Positions 7,655 through 17,240 of a stretch of DNA of 64,000 nucleotides are shown piece by piece. Position 1 is the stretch's first letter. Each line of letters opens with the position of its first letter. The notes beneath the pieces are model-generated. The model made no database searches. It was not told where the DNA came from and saw only the letters and a program-made list of their open reading frames with translations. Both the position numbers and the translations under genes were made by a program. This DNA is from JAHZMA01 sp965205905 (GTDB lineage Bacteria > Pseudomonadota > Alphaproteobacteria > JABAAW01 > JAHZMA01), in assembly GCA_965205905.1 (NCBI GenBank), contig CBDBHZ010000013.1, forward strand, positions 214,248 to 278,247, in the 5' to 3' direction.

Positions 7655-10546
7655 ATGCGACAATTTATTTTATCCATTATCACATTATTAATATTTTCTT
7701 TGTTATTAGTCGGTTGTAGCCTTGATAGCATCGTTAATGATGCCGTTGATTGTGTAACCGATATTAATGTTGCGCTCAATATTTGCAATGGTGATGATAA
7801 TGATAATCCAAAGAATGGTGCTGTTAGCAATAATAATGCTGGTGATAACAATAATAATGGCGGTGGCGACAGCAGCACTGGTGGTGGCGATAACAACGGA
7901 GGCGGTGATAATAATAATGGTTATGGCATCAGCATTATCGAAAACATTCATACCGCCACGCCCATAAATTTTAATCAGCATGATTTAATCAGTTTTACTG
8001 ATGAAAATCGTAACAACAAAAAAAACAATGCTTTACCAATCAATGCTGTGCAAATAACAAAAAACACTGCTACTGATAATGAGGCAATCATCACTGATAA
8101 AATCAAGGATGCGGTGGTTGATTTTGATTATGCGAATAACGGTAAATTTACCAATACAGGATTAAGATTATATTTTGCTGATAAAAAATATCAAATAACT
8201 TCCGGTATCGGCCGTGCAGAACAAATTGAGAGCGCGAGCGTTATCAGTGATAGTGGTGATAATCCTGATGATTTCATCATAGATAGGCGCGCCTCTATCT
8301 TTGGCTTTGCGGTCAATCACATGGCATTGGTAACTTTTCATGTGATGAAAGATGACTATAAAACGCAATTCTATGCCATCACGGGTTATGAAACCGATGC
8401 AAGCAAGATACCCATCACTGGCATCAGCAAATTTATCGGCACAGGGCGGGGCAAATATTATTCTACGACTGCTGGCTATAATACCATGTTTGATATAGAA
8501 GCCGATATTAATTTTGGCAGCCAGATGATTGATTTAAGTGGCACGAATACATGTCTGTTGGGGAGTGTTTGCAGTCAGAGTGCCAATCAAAAATATGACC
8601 TTAATTTTACCACCTCACTCAAATATTATACAGGAAAAAATATATTTAACGGCTTGATTGAGACAAAAGGTGGCGAGTCGCAACCAGCATTATCAGGTAA
8701 TATTGATGTTAATTTTTATGGTAATAATGCATCGGAATTCGGTGGCACATTCGCCCTAAAAAATACCTTGCAAGAGGGTGATGCAGGCTATATTGGCTGG
8801 TTCGGCGCTATCACTTACACATTAAACACAAACCATGCTGATACGCCCACAATATTTAATCAACATGGTTTAACCAGTTTTAACGATAATGCCCGCAAAG
8901 GCACAAGAAATAATGCCTTTAAAGCCAGTGCGGTGCAAATCATAAAATATGAAAGCACGGGCAATATCACGCTTAATACAATCAATGGTTCTGTGGTTGA
9001 ATTTGATTATAAGGATAATGGCGAATTTGCTGATGAGGGCTTAACATTATATTTTACCGATAAAAAATATGAAATCACCAACGGTATCAGCTATCAGCAT
9101 TCCATCAATGATTATCAAACCGATAGTGATGATGCCGATAATCCTAGCAATTTTGAACTGTTCAGGCGTGTCTTTCATTACGGCTTTACATCAAACCATA
9201 TGGCATTGGTAACATGGCGGGTATATGATGCCGATAATTATGAAAGTTACTTTTATGCTATCACTGGCTTTGAAACAGCGGGTAACGCGCTTCCTAAAAC
9301 TGGCAGCGCCATGTTTACAGGCGAAGGGCGAGGGCGATATTATAGCGCAAGCAAGAATATTAATACTTATTTTGATGTGCAGGCAGATGTTGATTTTGGC
9401 AACAGAACAGTCAATCTGACTGGCACAAATTCTTATGATAGTGCTGACCTTAATTTTACCAGTCTGTTACGCTATGATGCCGAACAAAACCTGATAAAAG
9501 GTGAGTTTGAAACTGTGGGCGGTAACAGCTATTCACAATTATTAGGCACGGCAGAGGCAAGGTTTTATGGCATAGGTGATAATGCGGTAAAAGAATTTGG
9601 TGGCACATTTGATGCAAAAAATAATCAAGCAGGCTATATCGGTTATTTTGTAACAGGTGAAAATTATATCATTGCCACTCCTGCTATAACTGCAATCACG
9701 CGTGCCGATATTCCTAAAATGCTTAATCAACATGGCTTGGCTTCTTTTGTTGATGAGAATCGGCATGACACAGAAAATAATGCCTTACAAACCGCACCTA
9801 TTGTTGAGATAATTAAAAATGATGATAATAAAACAATCAGCACCCATCAAATCAATGATGCTATCGTGGAATTTGACCATGATAGTGAGGGTGATTTTGC
9901 TGATACGGGCTTAACATTATATTTTGCTGATAAAAAATACGCGGTTATAGCGGGCACTGGCACTGATTATAATATCGTTGGCAGTAGCTTTGATAGTGAT
10001 AATGCCCAGAGCCTCGATAGGCAAATCAGCACATTTGGTTTAGAGAGACGTTGGGACTATTTTGGTGAACCACATCCTACTTATATGGCATTGATTCATT
10101 GGACAGTGGAAGAAAATGACTATAAAAGCAAAGGCTTTGCCATAGCAGGATACGAAACAAGCGGTGATGCTATTCCTACCCCTACCATAGTTGGCATTAC
10201 TCAATTTACTGGCAAGGGGCTTGGGCGATACCATTCTACCCACATTAACTATGATACCGAGTTTAATGTAACTGCCAATGTTGATTTTAGCGCAACCACA
10301 GTGAATTTAATCGGGACAGATGAAAATCATGCCTCGCTGGATTTTACTGCCAGCTTAACATATCAAGCAGGTATAAACGACATCACGGGCAATATTGAAA
10401 CTGTGGGTGGTGGCGATTACGCAAAATTATCTGGAGGCGCCAATGCCAGATTTTACGGACCTAACACAGAAGAATTAGGTGGCACATTTTCTATGCAAAA
10501 TGATGACGCGGCTTATATCGGCTATTTCGGTGCGAAAGAGCAGTAA
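7655..10546 (+). CDS. Surface lipoprotein with three tandem TbpB-like beta-barrel domains
   Basis: 963 residues. A signal peptide ends in the lipobox LLVGC (Cys21), followed by an Asn/Gly-rich low-complexity linker (about residues 46-91). Three homologous units then start near residues 105, 397 and 685. Each opens with an FNQHGLxSFxDxNR-like block, carries a GRGRYYS-type barrel strand, and ends in FYGxxxxELGGTFxxxN followed by GYIGYFGA. The FYGP...ELGGTF signature is that of the C-terminal barrel of transferrin-binding protein B and factor-H-binding-type surface lipoproteins. The role is therefore probably surface binding of a host- or environment-derived protein or metal ligand. No Slam exporter or TonB receptor lies nearby. 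A paralogue with four units is at 33174 and a broken one at 54106. Confidence 0.85.
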   Translation: MRQFILSIITLLIFSLLLVGCSLDSIVNDAVDCVTDINVALNICNGDDNDNPKNGAVSNNNAGDNNNNGGGDSSTGGGDNNGGGDNNNGYGISIIENIHTATPINFNQHDLISFTDENRNNKKNNALPINAVQITKNTATDNEAIITDKIKDAVVDFDYANNGKFTNTGLRLYFADKKYQITSGIGRAEQIESASVISDSGDNPDDFIIDRRASIFGFAVNHMALVTFHVMKDDYKTQFYAITGYETDASKIPITGISKFIGTGRGKYYSTTAGYNTMFDIEADINFGSQMIDLSGTNTCLLGSVCSQSANQKYDLNFTTSLKYYTGKNIFNGLIETKGGESQPALSGNIDVNFYGNNASEFGGTFALKNTLQEGDAGYIGWFGAITYTLNTNHADTPTIFNQHGLTSFNDNARKGTRNNAFKASAVQIIKYESTGNITLNTINGSVVEFDYKDNGEFADEGLTLYFTDKKYEITNGISYQHSINDYQTDSDDADNPSNFELFRRVFHYGFTSNHMALVTWRVYDADNYESYFYAITGFETAGNALPKTGSAMFTGEGRGRYYSASKNINTYFDVQADVDFGNRTVNLTGTNSYDSADLNFTSLLRYDAEQNLIKGEFETVGGNSYSQLLGTAEARFYGIGDNAVKEFGGTFDAKNNQAGYIGYFVTGENYIIATPAITAITRADIPKMLNQHGLASFVDENRHDTENNALQTAPIVEIIKNDDNKTISTHQINDAIVEFDHDSEGDFADTGLTLYFADKKYAVIAGTGTDYNIVGSSFDSDNAQSLDRQISTFGLERRWDYFGEPHPTYMALIHWTVEENDYKSKGFAIAGYETSGDAIPTPTIVGITQFTGKGLGRYHSTHINYDTEFNVTANVDFSATTVNLIGTDENHASLDFTASLTYQAGINDITGNIETVGGGDYAKLSGGANARFYGPNTEELGGTFSMQNDDAAYIGYFGAKEQ

Positions 10547-10588
10547 TAATATAGTATCAGGATTGTATTTTCCAATCAGGATAATCCT

Positions 10589-11011
10589 TTAAGATTGCCG
10601 CCAAGCCAGTCCTGATGCTTTCCAACCACTGACCGTGCCACGTTTTCCCGTATCATCAGGGCAGCCCTCAAACCCATCGCTGATATTATAGCATTGCGTA
10701 AAGCCTTGTGCCGTTGCAGTGATTGCCGCCATCATCGAGCGTTGCCCACTGCGACATAAAAACAGCAATTCATCACCCTCTTGCACGCCCTGTTGCTTTA
10801 ATTGCGTCATAAAATCAGCATTCTGTGTCATATGTGGAAAGCTAACCCATTCCACGCAAATCACTTGCTTACAATGGCATTCATCTAATTGAGGCAACCC
10901 CACAAAGCCCCATTCGGCAGTGGTGCGGACATCTATCAGCTTTGCTTGCGGATTATCTTGTAATTTTTGCCATGCTTGTTTGGACGTAATATCGCCTTGA
11001 TAATTGCTCAT
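10589..11011 (-). CDS. Rhodanese-like domain protein
   Basis: About 140 residues forming a single rhodanese domain, with AKLIDVRTTAEW near residue 30 and the active-site loop FLCRSGQRSM containing the catalytic Cys. The start at 11009-11011 overlaps the GST stop (ATGA), so translation is probably coupled; an ATG five codons upstream is possible. The role is likely sulfur transfer or redox chemistry. The substrate is not evident. Confidence 0.88.
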   Translation of the reverse strand: MSNYQGDITSKQAWQKLQDNPQAKLIDVRTTAEWGFVGLPQLDECHCKQVICVEWVSFPHMTQNADFMTQLKQQGVQEGDELLFLCRSGQRSMMAAITATAQGFTQCYNISDGFEGCPDDTGKRGTVSGWKASGLAWRQS

Positions 11012-11688
11012 GATTCTGGACTCCATGTTTTCATTTCTTCTTTCGCCAATTCACACCATGCTTGCACCGCTTGATGATTCATCACCGCCTGCAAATATTG
11101 CGGATGCTGGCATGGTAGTTGATAGGTAAGCAAGCGCGTTACCACTGGCGCAAACATCATATCGGCAAAGGTAAAATCATCGCCTAGCAAAAATTTTCCA
11201 CCAAATTGCTGAAATGATTTTTGCCATAATTCATCAATCCGCGCAACATCGGCAAGCACCGCATCACTGGCATCAAAATCCTCCACCTTATTAGCAGAAA
11301 CAATATCCCCACCAACAATATTCATCGGGCAATCGCCACGAAGCGAAGAAAAACTGCTGTGCATTTCTTGAGTGATGATTTTACCCCACCATAAAGCATC
11401 ATCATTATCGGGCAGTAACCCTGCCTCTGGGTGCTTATTGGCAAGGTAATCGATAATCACCGTGCTTTCCCATATCACTCTATCACCATCAAATAACACT
11501 GGCACAGTATGTGAGCCCGCGCCCGCGCCGATAATTTCTTCGGTGCGCCCGTCCATTTTCAGATTCACATAGGTGATGGCGAAATCATCAATCAGCCCTT
11601 GCATTTTCAAGATATAAAGTGGCAACCAGCCACGCATTGACCATGATGACCAATTATAGTTACCAATCACAATACGATAATCTGACAT
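11008..11688 (-). CDS. Glutathione S-transferase family protein
   Basis: 226 residues. The N-terminal thioredoxin-like domain begins IVIGNYNWSSWSMRGWL, the form seen in many alphaproteobacterial GSTs. It has the SHTVPVLFDGDRVIWEST block (cis-Pro and glutathione-binding Glu/Ser), and the C-terminal helical domain has DDFTFADMMFAPV. Cytosolic; substrate unknown. It is coupled to the rhodanese gene downstream and preceded by an ATP-grasp gene on the same strand. Confidence 0.88.
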   Translation of the reverse strand: MSDYRIVIGNYNWSSWSMRGWLPLYILKMQGLIDDFAITYVNLKMDGRTEEIIGAGAGSHTVPVLFDGDRVIWESTVIIDYLANKHPEAGLLPDNDDALWWGKIITQEMHSSFSSLRGDCPMNIVGGDIVSANKVEDFDASDAVLADVARIDELWQKSFQQFGGKFLLGDDFTFADMMFAPVVTRLLTYQLPCQHPQYLQAVMNHQAVQAWCELAKEEMKTWSPES

Positions 11689-11715
11689 GGTGATTCTCCC
11701 TTTTTCATTTTGCTT

Positions 11716-12858
11716 TTAACTAGAGACTGTATAGATGCGGTTGCGCTTGCTTTCGGCACGAAACGCCCGCCATAATGAGAGTGATGATGGCTTCTTATGC
11801 TTCTGTTGCCGTCTCACCTGATTGCCGATTTTGAATAATAGCGAGATTTGCAAAAATATGCCAACCCATGCCCGCCATAGACTGCCATCAGGGTCCCAAA
11901 TATGCGTCATTTCCGCGCCCGCACCGTTAAATTCAATAATCTTGAAATTTTTGCCTTGCTTGAAATCATCTAGCGAACGGCATTTAATATCAATCCTGCC
12001 ATAATAAAATTCAGGAATATCTTGCGTTAATTTATCAATTTGCGTTATCAGCGCGTCATCAATCAGTGCCTCGCCATCACGGAATATGGTGCCCGATGTA
12101 TGGCTACCCACCGCTGTGGCACGAAAATAAGAATCTTCAGGCAAAATATCATCTAGCATGTTGCCATAGCGCATTTCGCAACGTTTTAGTAACCGCTTTG
12201 TTGCCGCATTTTTATGCAATAATTCGCGAATGGTTTGCGTGCCATCGCCGCTTAATAGAAACGGATATTTCAATGTGAGTGATGGCACAGTAAATTCACC
12301 TGTTTGGGGCGAGCGCACATAAAAAATGCCAATTTCTTCGGTATAATCAGCAAATTCGCAGATGAGGAAAGTCTCATCATGCGGATAATCACGCGCATAA
12401 TCTATCAGCGTCTCCATATCGGTGAGTAACTTAACGCCAAAGCCTTTACAGCCAATATCTGGCTTGGCAATCATTGGGAATTTCAGCCCTGTATCTTTCA
12501 CCGCTTGTTGCAATTTTTGCTTATTCAAGCCATCATTATGCAGGCAACAAAAGAGAGGCACATATTGTTTGAGTGGCGTTAGCTGGAATTGTTCGTAAAT
12601 AGATGATTTGGTTTCATTCACCATACCGCCCAAACTGATACTAGGATTCACCAAGCAGGGCAGAGTCCAACTACGATAATAGATTGCCAAACATACCCAC
12701 CAGAAAAATCCGGGCAGATAGAACAACCATGCGGGCAGTGATTCAGCAGGGCTTAACCGTATATCTTTAGGCAAGGGCGGAAAGCAGGGTTGAAAACCTT
12801 CTAGCGCACTTTTCTCAATAATTGGGGAAAGCCATAATTTTTTGTTTATATTAATCAT
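11716..12858 (-). CDS. ATP-grasp family carboxylate-amine ligase-like protein
   Basis: 380 residues. The ATP-grasp core is visible: FPMIAKPDIGCKGFGVKLL (phosphate-binding lysine and Gly-rich loop, near residue 130), LICEFADYTEEIGIFY, and FKIIEFNGAGAEMTH with the metal-binding Glu/Asn. A hydrophobic stretch near residues 43-62 (WLFYLPGFFWWVCLAIYY) may be a membrane anchor. The family joins a carboxylate to an amine using ATP. It resembles D-alanine-D-alanine-ligase-like proteins but the substrate is not predictable. It is divergent from the DUF1489 gene. Confidence 0.75.
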   Translation of the reverse strand: MININKKLWLSPIIEKSALEGFQPCFPPLPKDIRLSPAESLPAWLFYLPGFFWWVCLAIYYRSWTLPCLVNPSISLGGMVNETKSSIYEQFQLTPLKQYVPLFCCLHNDGLNKQKLQQAVKDTGLKFPMIAKPDIGCKGFGVKLLTDMETLIDYARDYPHDETFLICEFADYTEEIGIFYVRSPQTGEFTVPSLTLKYPFLLSGDGTQTIRELLHKNAATKRLLKRCEMRYGNMLDDILPEDSYFRATAVGSHTSGTIFRDGEALIDDALITQIDKLTQDIPEFYYGRIDIKCRSLDDFKQGKNFKIIEFNGAGAEMTHIWDPDGSLWRAWVGIFLQISLLFKIGNQVRRQQKHKKPSSLSLWRAFRAESKRNRIYTVSS

Positions 12859-12903
12859 CGCTTGCTAGTATAGTATTGTTGGTAAGGAAAAAAAAGTAAA
12901 AAA

Positions 12904-13368
12904 ATGCAAAAACTAAACTTAAAAAAATTATGTGTCGGCAGTGATGGCATCGAATCCATGATTCTATGGCAAAAACAGCTATGTGCAGAGCAAAAAAACA
13001 TCCGCCCAGATGCAGATAGTCCGTTTCAGCATCTGATTCTGCCATACCATGATACCCGTAATATGCCACGCCAAGCCGATTCACTGCAAGGTGGCTCGCT
13101 TTATTGGATACGCAAGAAGAAATTCTTTGCACGCCAGAAGATTCATCTGCTAGAAGCGCGCACCTCTGACGAGGGCAAGAAATTTTGCAGGATTTGGTTG
13201 AAGCCCGAAATTATCGCAGTAGAGGCAATGCGCGACCGTATCTTTCAAGGCTGGCGTTATCTGAAAGTAGAAGATAGCCCTGCTGATAAAGACATAGTGG
13301 CAATGTAGATAATCGTAGAGGATACCGAAGATATGCAACGCGAATTACAAAGATTAGGGTTATTGTAA
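12904..13368 (+). CDS. DUF1489 family protein (in-frame amber stop near the end)
   Basis: Matches the alphaproteobacterial DUF1489 pattern: LKKLCVGSDGIESM at the start, RNMPRQADSLQGGSLYWI in the middle, FQGWRYLK near the end. As written the frame stops at a TAG at 13306-13308. The same frame then continues with EDTEDMQRELQRLGLL to a TAA at 13366, which is how the family ends. This could be a one-base error, a real nonsense change, or a naturally shortened protein. Function unknown. The flavin oxidase follows after one base. Confidence 0.75.
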
Positions 13369-13369
13369 C

Positions 13370-14702
13370 ATGAAAATCGCAATTATCGGCGCGGGCATAT
13401 CGGGTGTGGGGGCGGCTTATCTGTTAAGCAAGTCGCATGATGTTACCGTTTTTGAGAAAAATGACTATATTGGCGGGCATAGCCGCACCATTGATGCCTC
13501 TATCGCGGGCAAAATGTGCCAGTGGATACTGGCTTTATTGTGTTTAACAACTGGAATTATCCGCATATTTTAGGCTTTTTTAACGAGATTGGCGTTAAAT
13601 ATCACAACAGCAATATGTCATTTGGCGTTAGCATCAATAATGGCGCGTTAGAATATTCGTCAAACAGCCTATTCGCGCAGAGAAAAAATATCTTTTCGGG
13701 TAAATTTTTGGGTATGTTGAAAGATATTGTTAAATTCAATCATTTGGCGTTGCGTTACGCCCAAAAAAACCCTGATGCCAGTCTGCAACAATGTCTTCAA
13801 GATTTGAAAATGGGCGATTATTTCATCAAATATTACATTTTAGCGATGGGCGCGTCTATTTGGAGTTGCCCCACAACAACCATTCTTGATTTTCCTGCCG
13901 CGCAATTTTTACAGTTTTTTAAGAATCACGGGCTATTAAATCTTATCAAACGCCCGCAATGGTATAGTGTTGAGGGTGGTAGCCGCGAATATATTAAATT
14001 GGCGAAAGCAAAAAGCAATGCCAATTTTATCACCAATAAATCGGTGAAAAAGATTGACTCTGTCCCGCAAAAAACAGCAAAGTAATAATAGGTGTTAATT
14101 GAGACAACAGACGGAGAGAGTGAAACATTTGACCAAGCCATTTTATGTTGCCATGCTGACGAGGCATTACAGATGATAAGCAGCCCACCGAAACTGAGGC
14201 TGAGATTCTGGGTGCGTTTTCGTATCAGGATAATAAAATTATTACCCATACCGATAAAGATTTTATGCCACGCAACAAAAAATGCTGGTCGAGCTGGGTC
14301 TATATTAACCATGCCAAAAACAAAAAGCAATGAGGATATGGTTTGTTTAAGCTATTGGATGAATAATTTACAAAATCTAAAAACCGATATTCCTATCATT
14401 GTTACCTTAAACCCAACAATCGCCCGAAAGCTGAGTGCATTATTGACGAACATTCGTTCAGCCACCCTATTTTCAACCATGCTGCTATTAAAGCGCAACA
14501 GGGTATCAGCGATATTCAAGGCAAACGCGGGCTATGGTTTTGCGGTGCCTATCAACGTTATGGCTTCCATGAAGATGGCTTGTTAAGCGCGGTGAATGTT
14601 GTGAAGCAAATGGGAGAGGACAATATCGTGGCAGTAAATACCCATCACTTTGAATCCCGCTATTTTAACCGCAACAGTGATGCATCGGCGCTTATTGCCT
14701 AA
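13370..14702 (+). CDS. FAD-dependent amine-oxidase-like protein of the CFA cluster (heavily frame-interrupted)
   Basis: The N-terminus has an FAD/NAD-binding motif, IAIIGAGISGVGAAYLLS, then VFEKNDYIGGHSRT, as in the flavin amine oxidases located next to CFA synthases. The C-terminus has GLWFCGAYQRYGFHEDGL, also family-typical. In between the frame shifts about six times (near 13513, 14070, 14097, 14188, 14320 and 14415); several sites are A or C runs. Joining the frames recovers a full-length protein of about 440 residues. The shift density is higher than anywhere else in the window, so this copy may truly be decaying or the local sequence may be poor. In Rhodobacter a homologous gene sits in the singlet-oxygen-induced lipid operon. 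Confidence 0.75.
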
Positions 14703-15400
14703 AATCAATGGTTTCAACTATCGCATCTATTATCTGTGTTTGCCGCTTGCCAAAATCAACAAGCACCGATACCAACAAACAATTAGCGGTGAATCGCTTT
14801 TCCTTCATCAGTTTTCACAGCAAAGACCATAATAATAAAGATAATAGCCTGCAACAATGGATTGATGATGTGTTGCGCCAGAATGATATTCATCACAAGA
14901 TTGATAATATTGCCCTGATTGCCATGCCCCGCATATTGGGCTATGTGTTTAACCCTATCAGTTTTTGGCTATGTTTTGATAAAAAACAGCAATTAAAAGC
15001 GGTATTATGCGAGGTGAATAACACATTTGGCGAAAAGCATAATTATCTTTGTGTGCCTAAATTGAATGATAGCATTCATGCCGATGAGTGGCTAGAGGCT
15101 GAAAAATTGTTTCATGTCTCGCCATTTTTGAAGATTGAGGGCAAATATAAATTTAGATTCTCAATCAAGGAAAAAACTATCAAAATATGGATTAATTATT
15201 ATGATAAAGATGATAACAAACAATTAGTTACATCGCTGATTGGCGATTTATCACCTTTGAGCAAAAATGCGTTACGGCGTGTTTTTATAAGCCACCCTTT
15301 GATTACATTTAAGACAATTTTTTTGATTCATTGGCAAGCGATGAAACTGCTTGCCAAAAAAATCAAATTCATTCCAAAACCAAAACAGCTGAACTATTAA
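14650..15400 (+). CDS. DUF1365 family protein (frame interrupted once)
   Basis: The first frame gives TVMHRRLLPKINGFNYRIYYLCL, the standard DUF1365 opening. The second gives MPRILGYVFNPISFWLCFD and EVNNTFGEKHNYL, the family core. The shift lies around 14790-14810. The start is probably the TTG at 14650, overlapping the end of the flavin oxidase frame. Total of about 250 codons fits the family. DUF1365 proteins are almost always encoded beside CFA-synthase-like methyltransferases. The biochemical role is not established to my knowledge. Confidence 0.8.
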
Positions 15401-15452
15401 TATCAGCAAAACCTAAGTAAGAGCCAAAAAAGAGCCAAGAAAGAGACAATTC

Positions 15453-16634
15453 ATGTTACAAAAATATTTTATCAGCACTTTTTTAAAGAATATAGAAAAA
15501 ATCACCTATGGCACGGCGACAATCATCACGCCAGAAAACGAAAAGCATCATTTTGTTGGCAGTGATGATATGGCAGTAACCTTATATGTGAAAAACTGGA
15601 ATTTTGTTCAAAATATGTTTTTCAAGGGCAGTATCGGGCTTGCCGAAAGCTACCGCGATGGCGATTTAGATGCCGATAATCTTGTGAATATGCTCACGAT
15701 GGTGATTAAAAACCAAGAAGTGCTGAAAAGCTATGTCTATGGTGCATCTTTCATCAATCTTGCATCGCAAATCATGTATTCGTTTCAGGCCAATAGCATC
15801 AAGGGCAGTAAGAAAAATATCCACGCCCATTATGATATTGGCAATGATTTTTATGAATTATGGCTTGACCCAAGCATGACTTATTCATCAGGCATTTTCA
15901 ACCAACCCGATGAGTCTCTGTATGAGGCGCAACAAAATAAATATGACCGAATCATTGATAAAATTTCTGAAAATTCTAATATCCTTGAAATAGGGTGCGG
16001 CTGGGGCGGTTTTGCCGAACGGGCTTTGCAAAAATTGAACAGTAATTTTAAGGGCGTTACCATATCACAAGAGCAATATGATTTTGCGACTGATAAAATC
16101 GCCGATAAAAAGCCCCATAAAAATCCAAACGCAAATGCCGAGATAGTGTTTCAGGATTACCGCGAGGTTGAAGGCAAATATGATGCCATCGTCTCAATAG
16201 AAATGTTTGAAGCGATTGGTGAGAAATTCTGGCCTGTTTATTTTGATAAAATCAAATCATTATTGCATAAAAATGGCACGGCAGTGATTCAAACCATCAC
16301 CATTGGTGAACAACATTTTGACCGATACCGAAAATCGGGCGATGCGATACGGTCTTTCATCTTCCCGGGCGGCATGTTGCCATCGGTCAGCCGATTTAAG
16401 CAAGAAGTGGCGCAAGCAAAGTTGCAAACGGTTGATATTTTTGAATTTGGCGGTGATTACGCCCTTACCATGAAACATTGGCTGGCGAATTTTGAAAATT
16501 GCCTGCCCGCTATTCGCAAAAAGGGCTTTGATGAGAAATTTATCCGCATCTGGCGTTTTTATCTGGCGATTTGTATCAGTGGCTTTGCCGAAAACCGCAT
16601 CAATGTGATGCAAGCTGAAATAAAGCATGAATAA
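15453..16634 (+). CDS. Cyclopropane-fatty-acyl-phospholipid synthase family methyltransferase
   Basis: 393 residues, frame intact. SAM-dependent modification of unsaturated acyl chains in membrane phospholipids. Landmarks are HYDIGNDFYELWLDPSMTYSSGIF at about residue 127, the SAM-binding ILEIGCGWGGFAE near residue 176, SIEMFEAIGEKFWPVYF, and FIFPGGMLPSV. In this gene neighbourhood the homologue may belong to the branch linked to photo-oxidative stress and furan or cyclopropane lipids rather than housekeeping Cfa; the sequence alone does not decide. Confidence 0.92.
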   Translation: MLQKYFISTFLKNIEKITYGTATIITPENEKHHFVGSDDMAVTLYVKNWNFVQNMFFKGSIGLAESYRDGDLDADNLVNMLTMVIKNQEVLKSYVYGASFINLASQIMYSFQANSIKGSKKNIHAHYDIGNDFYELWLDPSMTYSSGIFNQPDESLYEAQQNKYDRIIDKISENSNILEIGCGWGGFAERALQKLNSNFKGVTISQEQYDFATDKIADKKPHKNPNANAEIVFQDYREVEGKYDAIVSIEMFEAIGEKFWPVYFDKIKSLLHKNGTAVIQTITIGEQHFDRYRKSGDAIRSFIFPGGMLPSVSRFKQEVAQAKLQTVDIFEFGGDYALTMKHWLANFENCLPAIRKKGFDEKFIRIWRFYLAICISGFAENRINVMQAEIKHE

Positions 16635-16710
16635 TCTGTAATATCATGTTTACTTTATCAAAAAAAACTCTATGATTGAATGACAATATATTTTTACGGA
16701 GGCATTAACA

Positions 16711-17235
16711 ATGAAAAGATTTTTAACCATACTGATAGGAGCTATCATGCTTAACGGATGCGGGCATTCTCTGCTACATTATAACAATACCACCCCTGAA
16801 TTTTCTATGCAGGAATTTTTTGATGGCGATATTAAAGGCTGGGGTTTCGTTCAAGATTGGCGCGGACGCGTTGTGTCGCGGTTTGATGTAACATTGCATG
16901 GCGAATGGGATGGCAATGAAGGCACGTTAAAAGAGCATTTCGCCTATTATAATAACAAGGTGCATGATAGAGAATGGCGGCTTGAAGTGCAAGAAGATGG
17001 CAGCTATATCGGCTATGCTGATGATGTTGTTGGTCCTGCAAAAGGCGAAGTATTAGGCATTGCTGCCAACTGGAATTATTTGATTGATATTGAATTAAAT
17101 GGCAAAATGCGTCGGTTTAGGTTCAAAGATTGGATGTGGCAAATGAATGATGATGTTGTTATCAACCGCGCCCATATCAAGAAATTTGGCTTTAAGGTGG
17201 CGGAACTCACCTTATTTATGAAAAAAGAAAAGTAA
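16711..17235 (+). CDS. DUF3833 family lipoprotein
   Basis: 174 residues with a lipoprotein signal ending in LNGC (Cys17). The body shows FDGDIKGWGFVQDWRGRVV, then LKEHFAYYNNKVHDREWRL and FRFKDWMWQMNDDVVINRA, the DUF3833 pattern. A good Shine-Dalgarno (ACGGAGG) precedes the ATG. The family is regularly found in CFA-synthase/DUF1365 clusters. Periplasm-facing lipid-anchored protein of unknown activity. The SDR starts 5 bases downstream. Confidence 0.88.
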   Translation: MKRFLTILIGAIMLNGCGHSLLHYNNTTPEFSMQEFFDGDIKGWGFVQDWRGRVVSRFDVTLHGEWDGNEGTLKEHFAYYNNKVHDREWRLEVQEDGSYIGYADDVVGPAKGEVLGIAANWNYLIDIELNGKMRRFRFKDWMWQMNDDVVINRAHIKKFGFKVAELTLFMKKEK

Positions 17236-17240
17236 TAATC

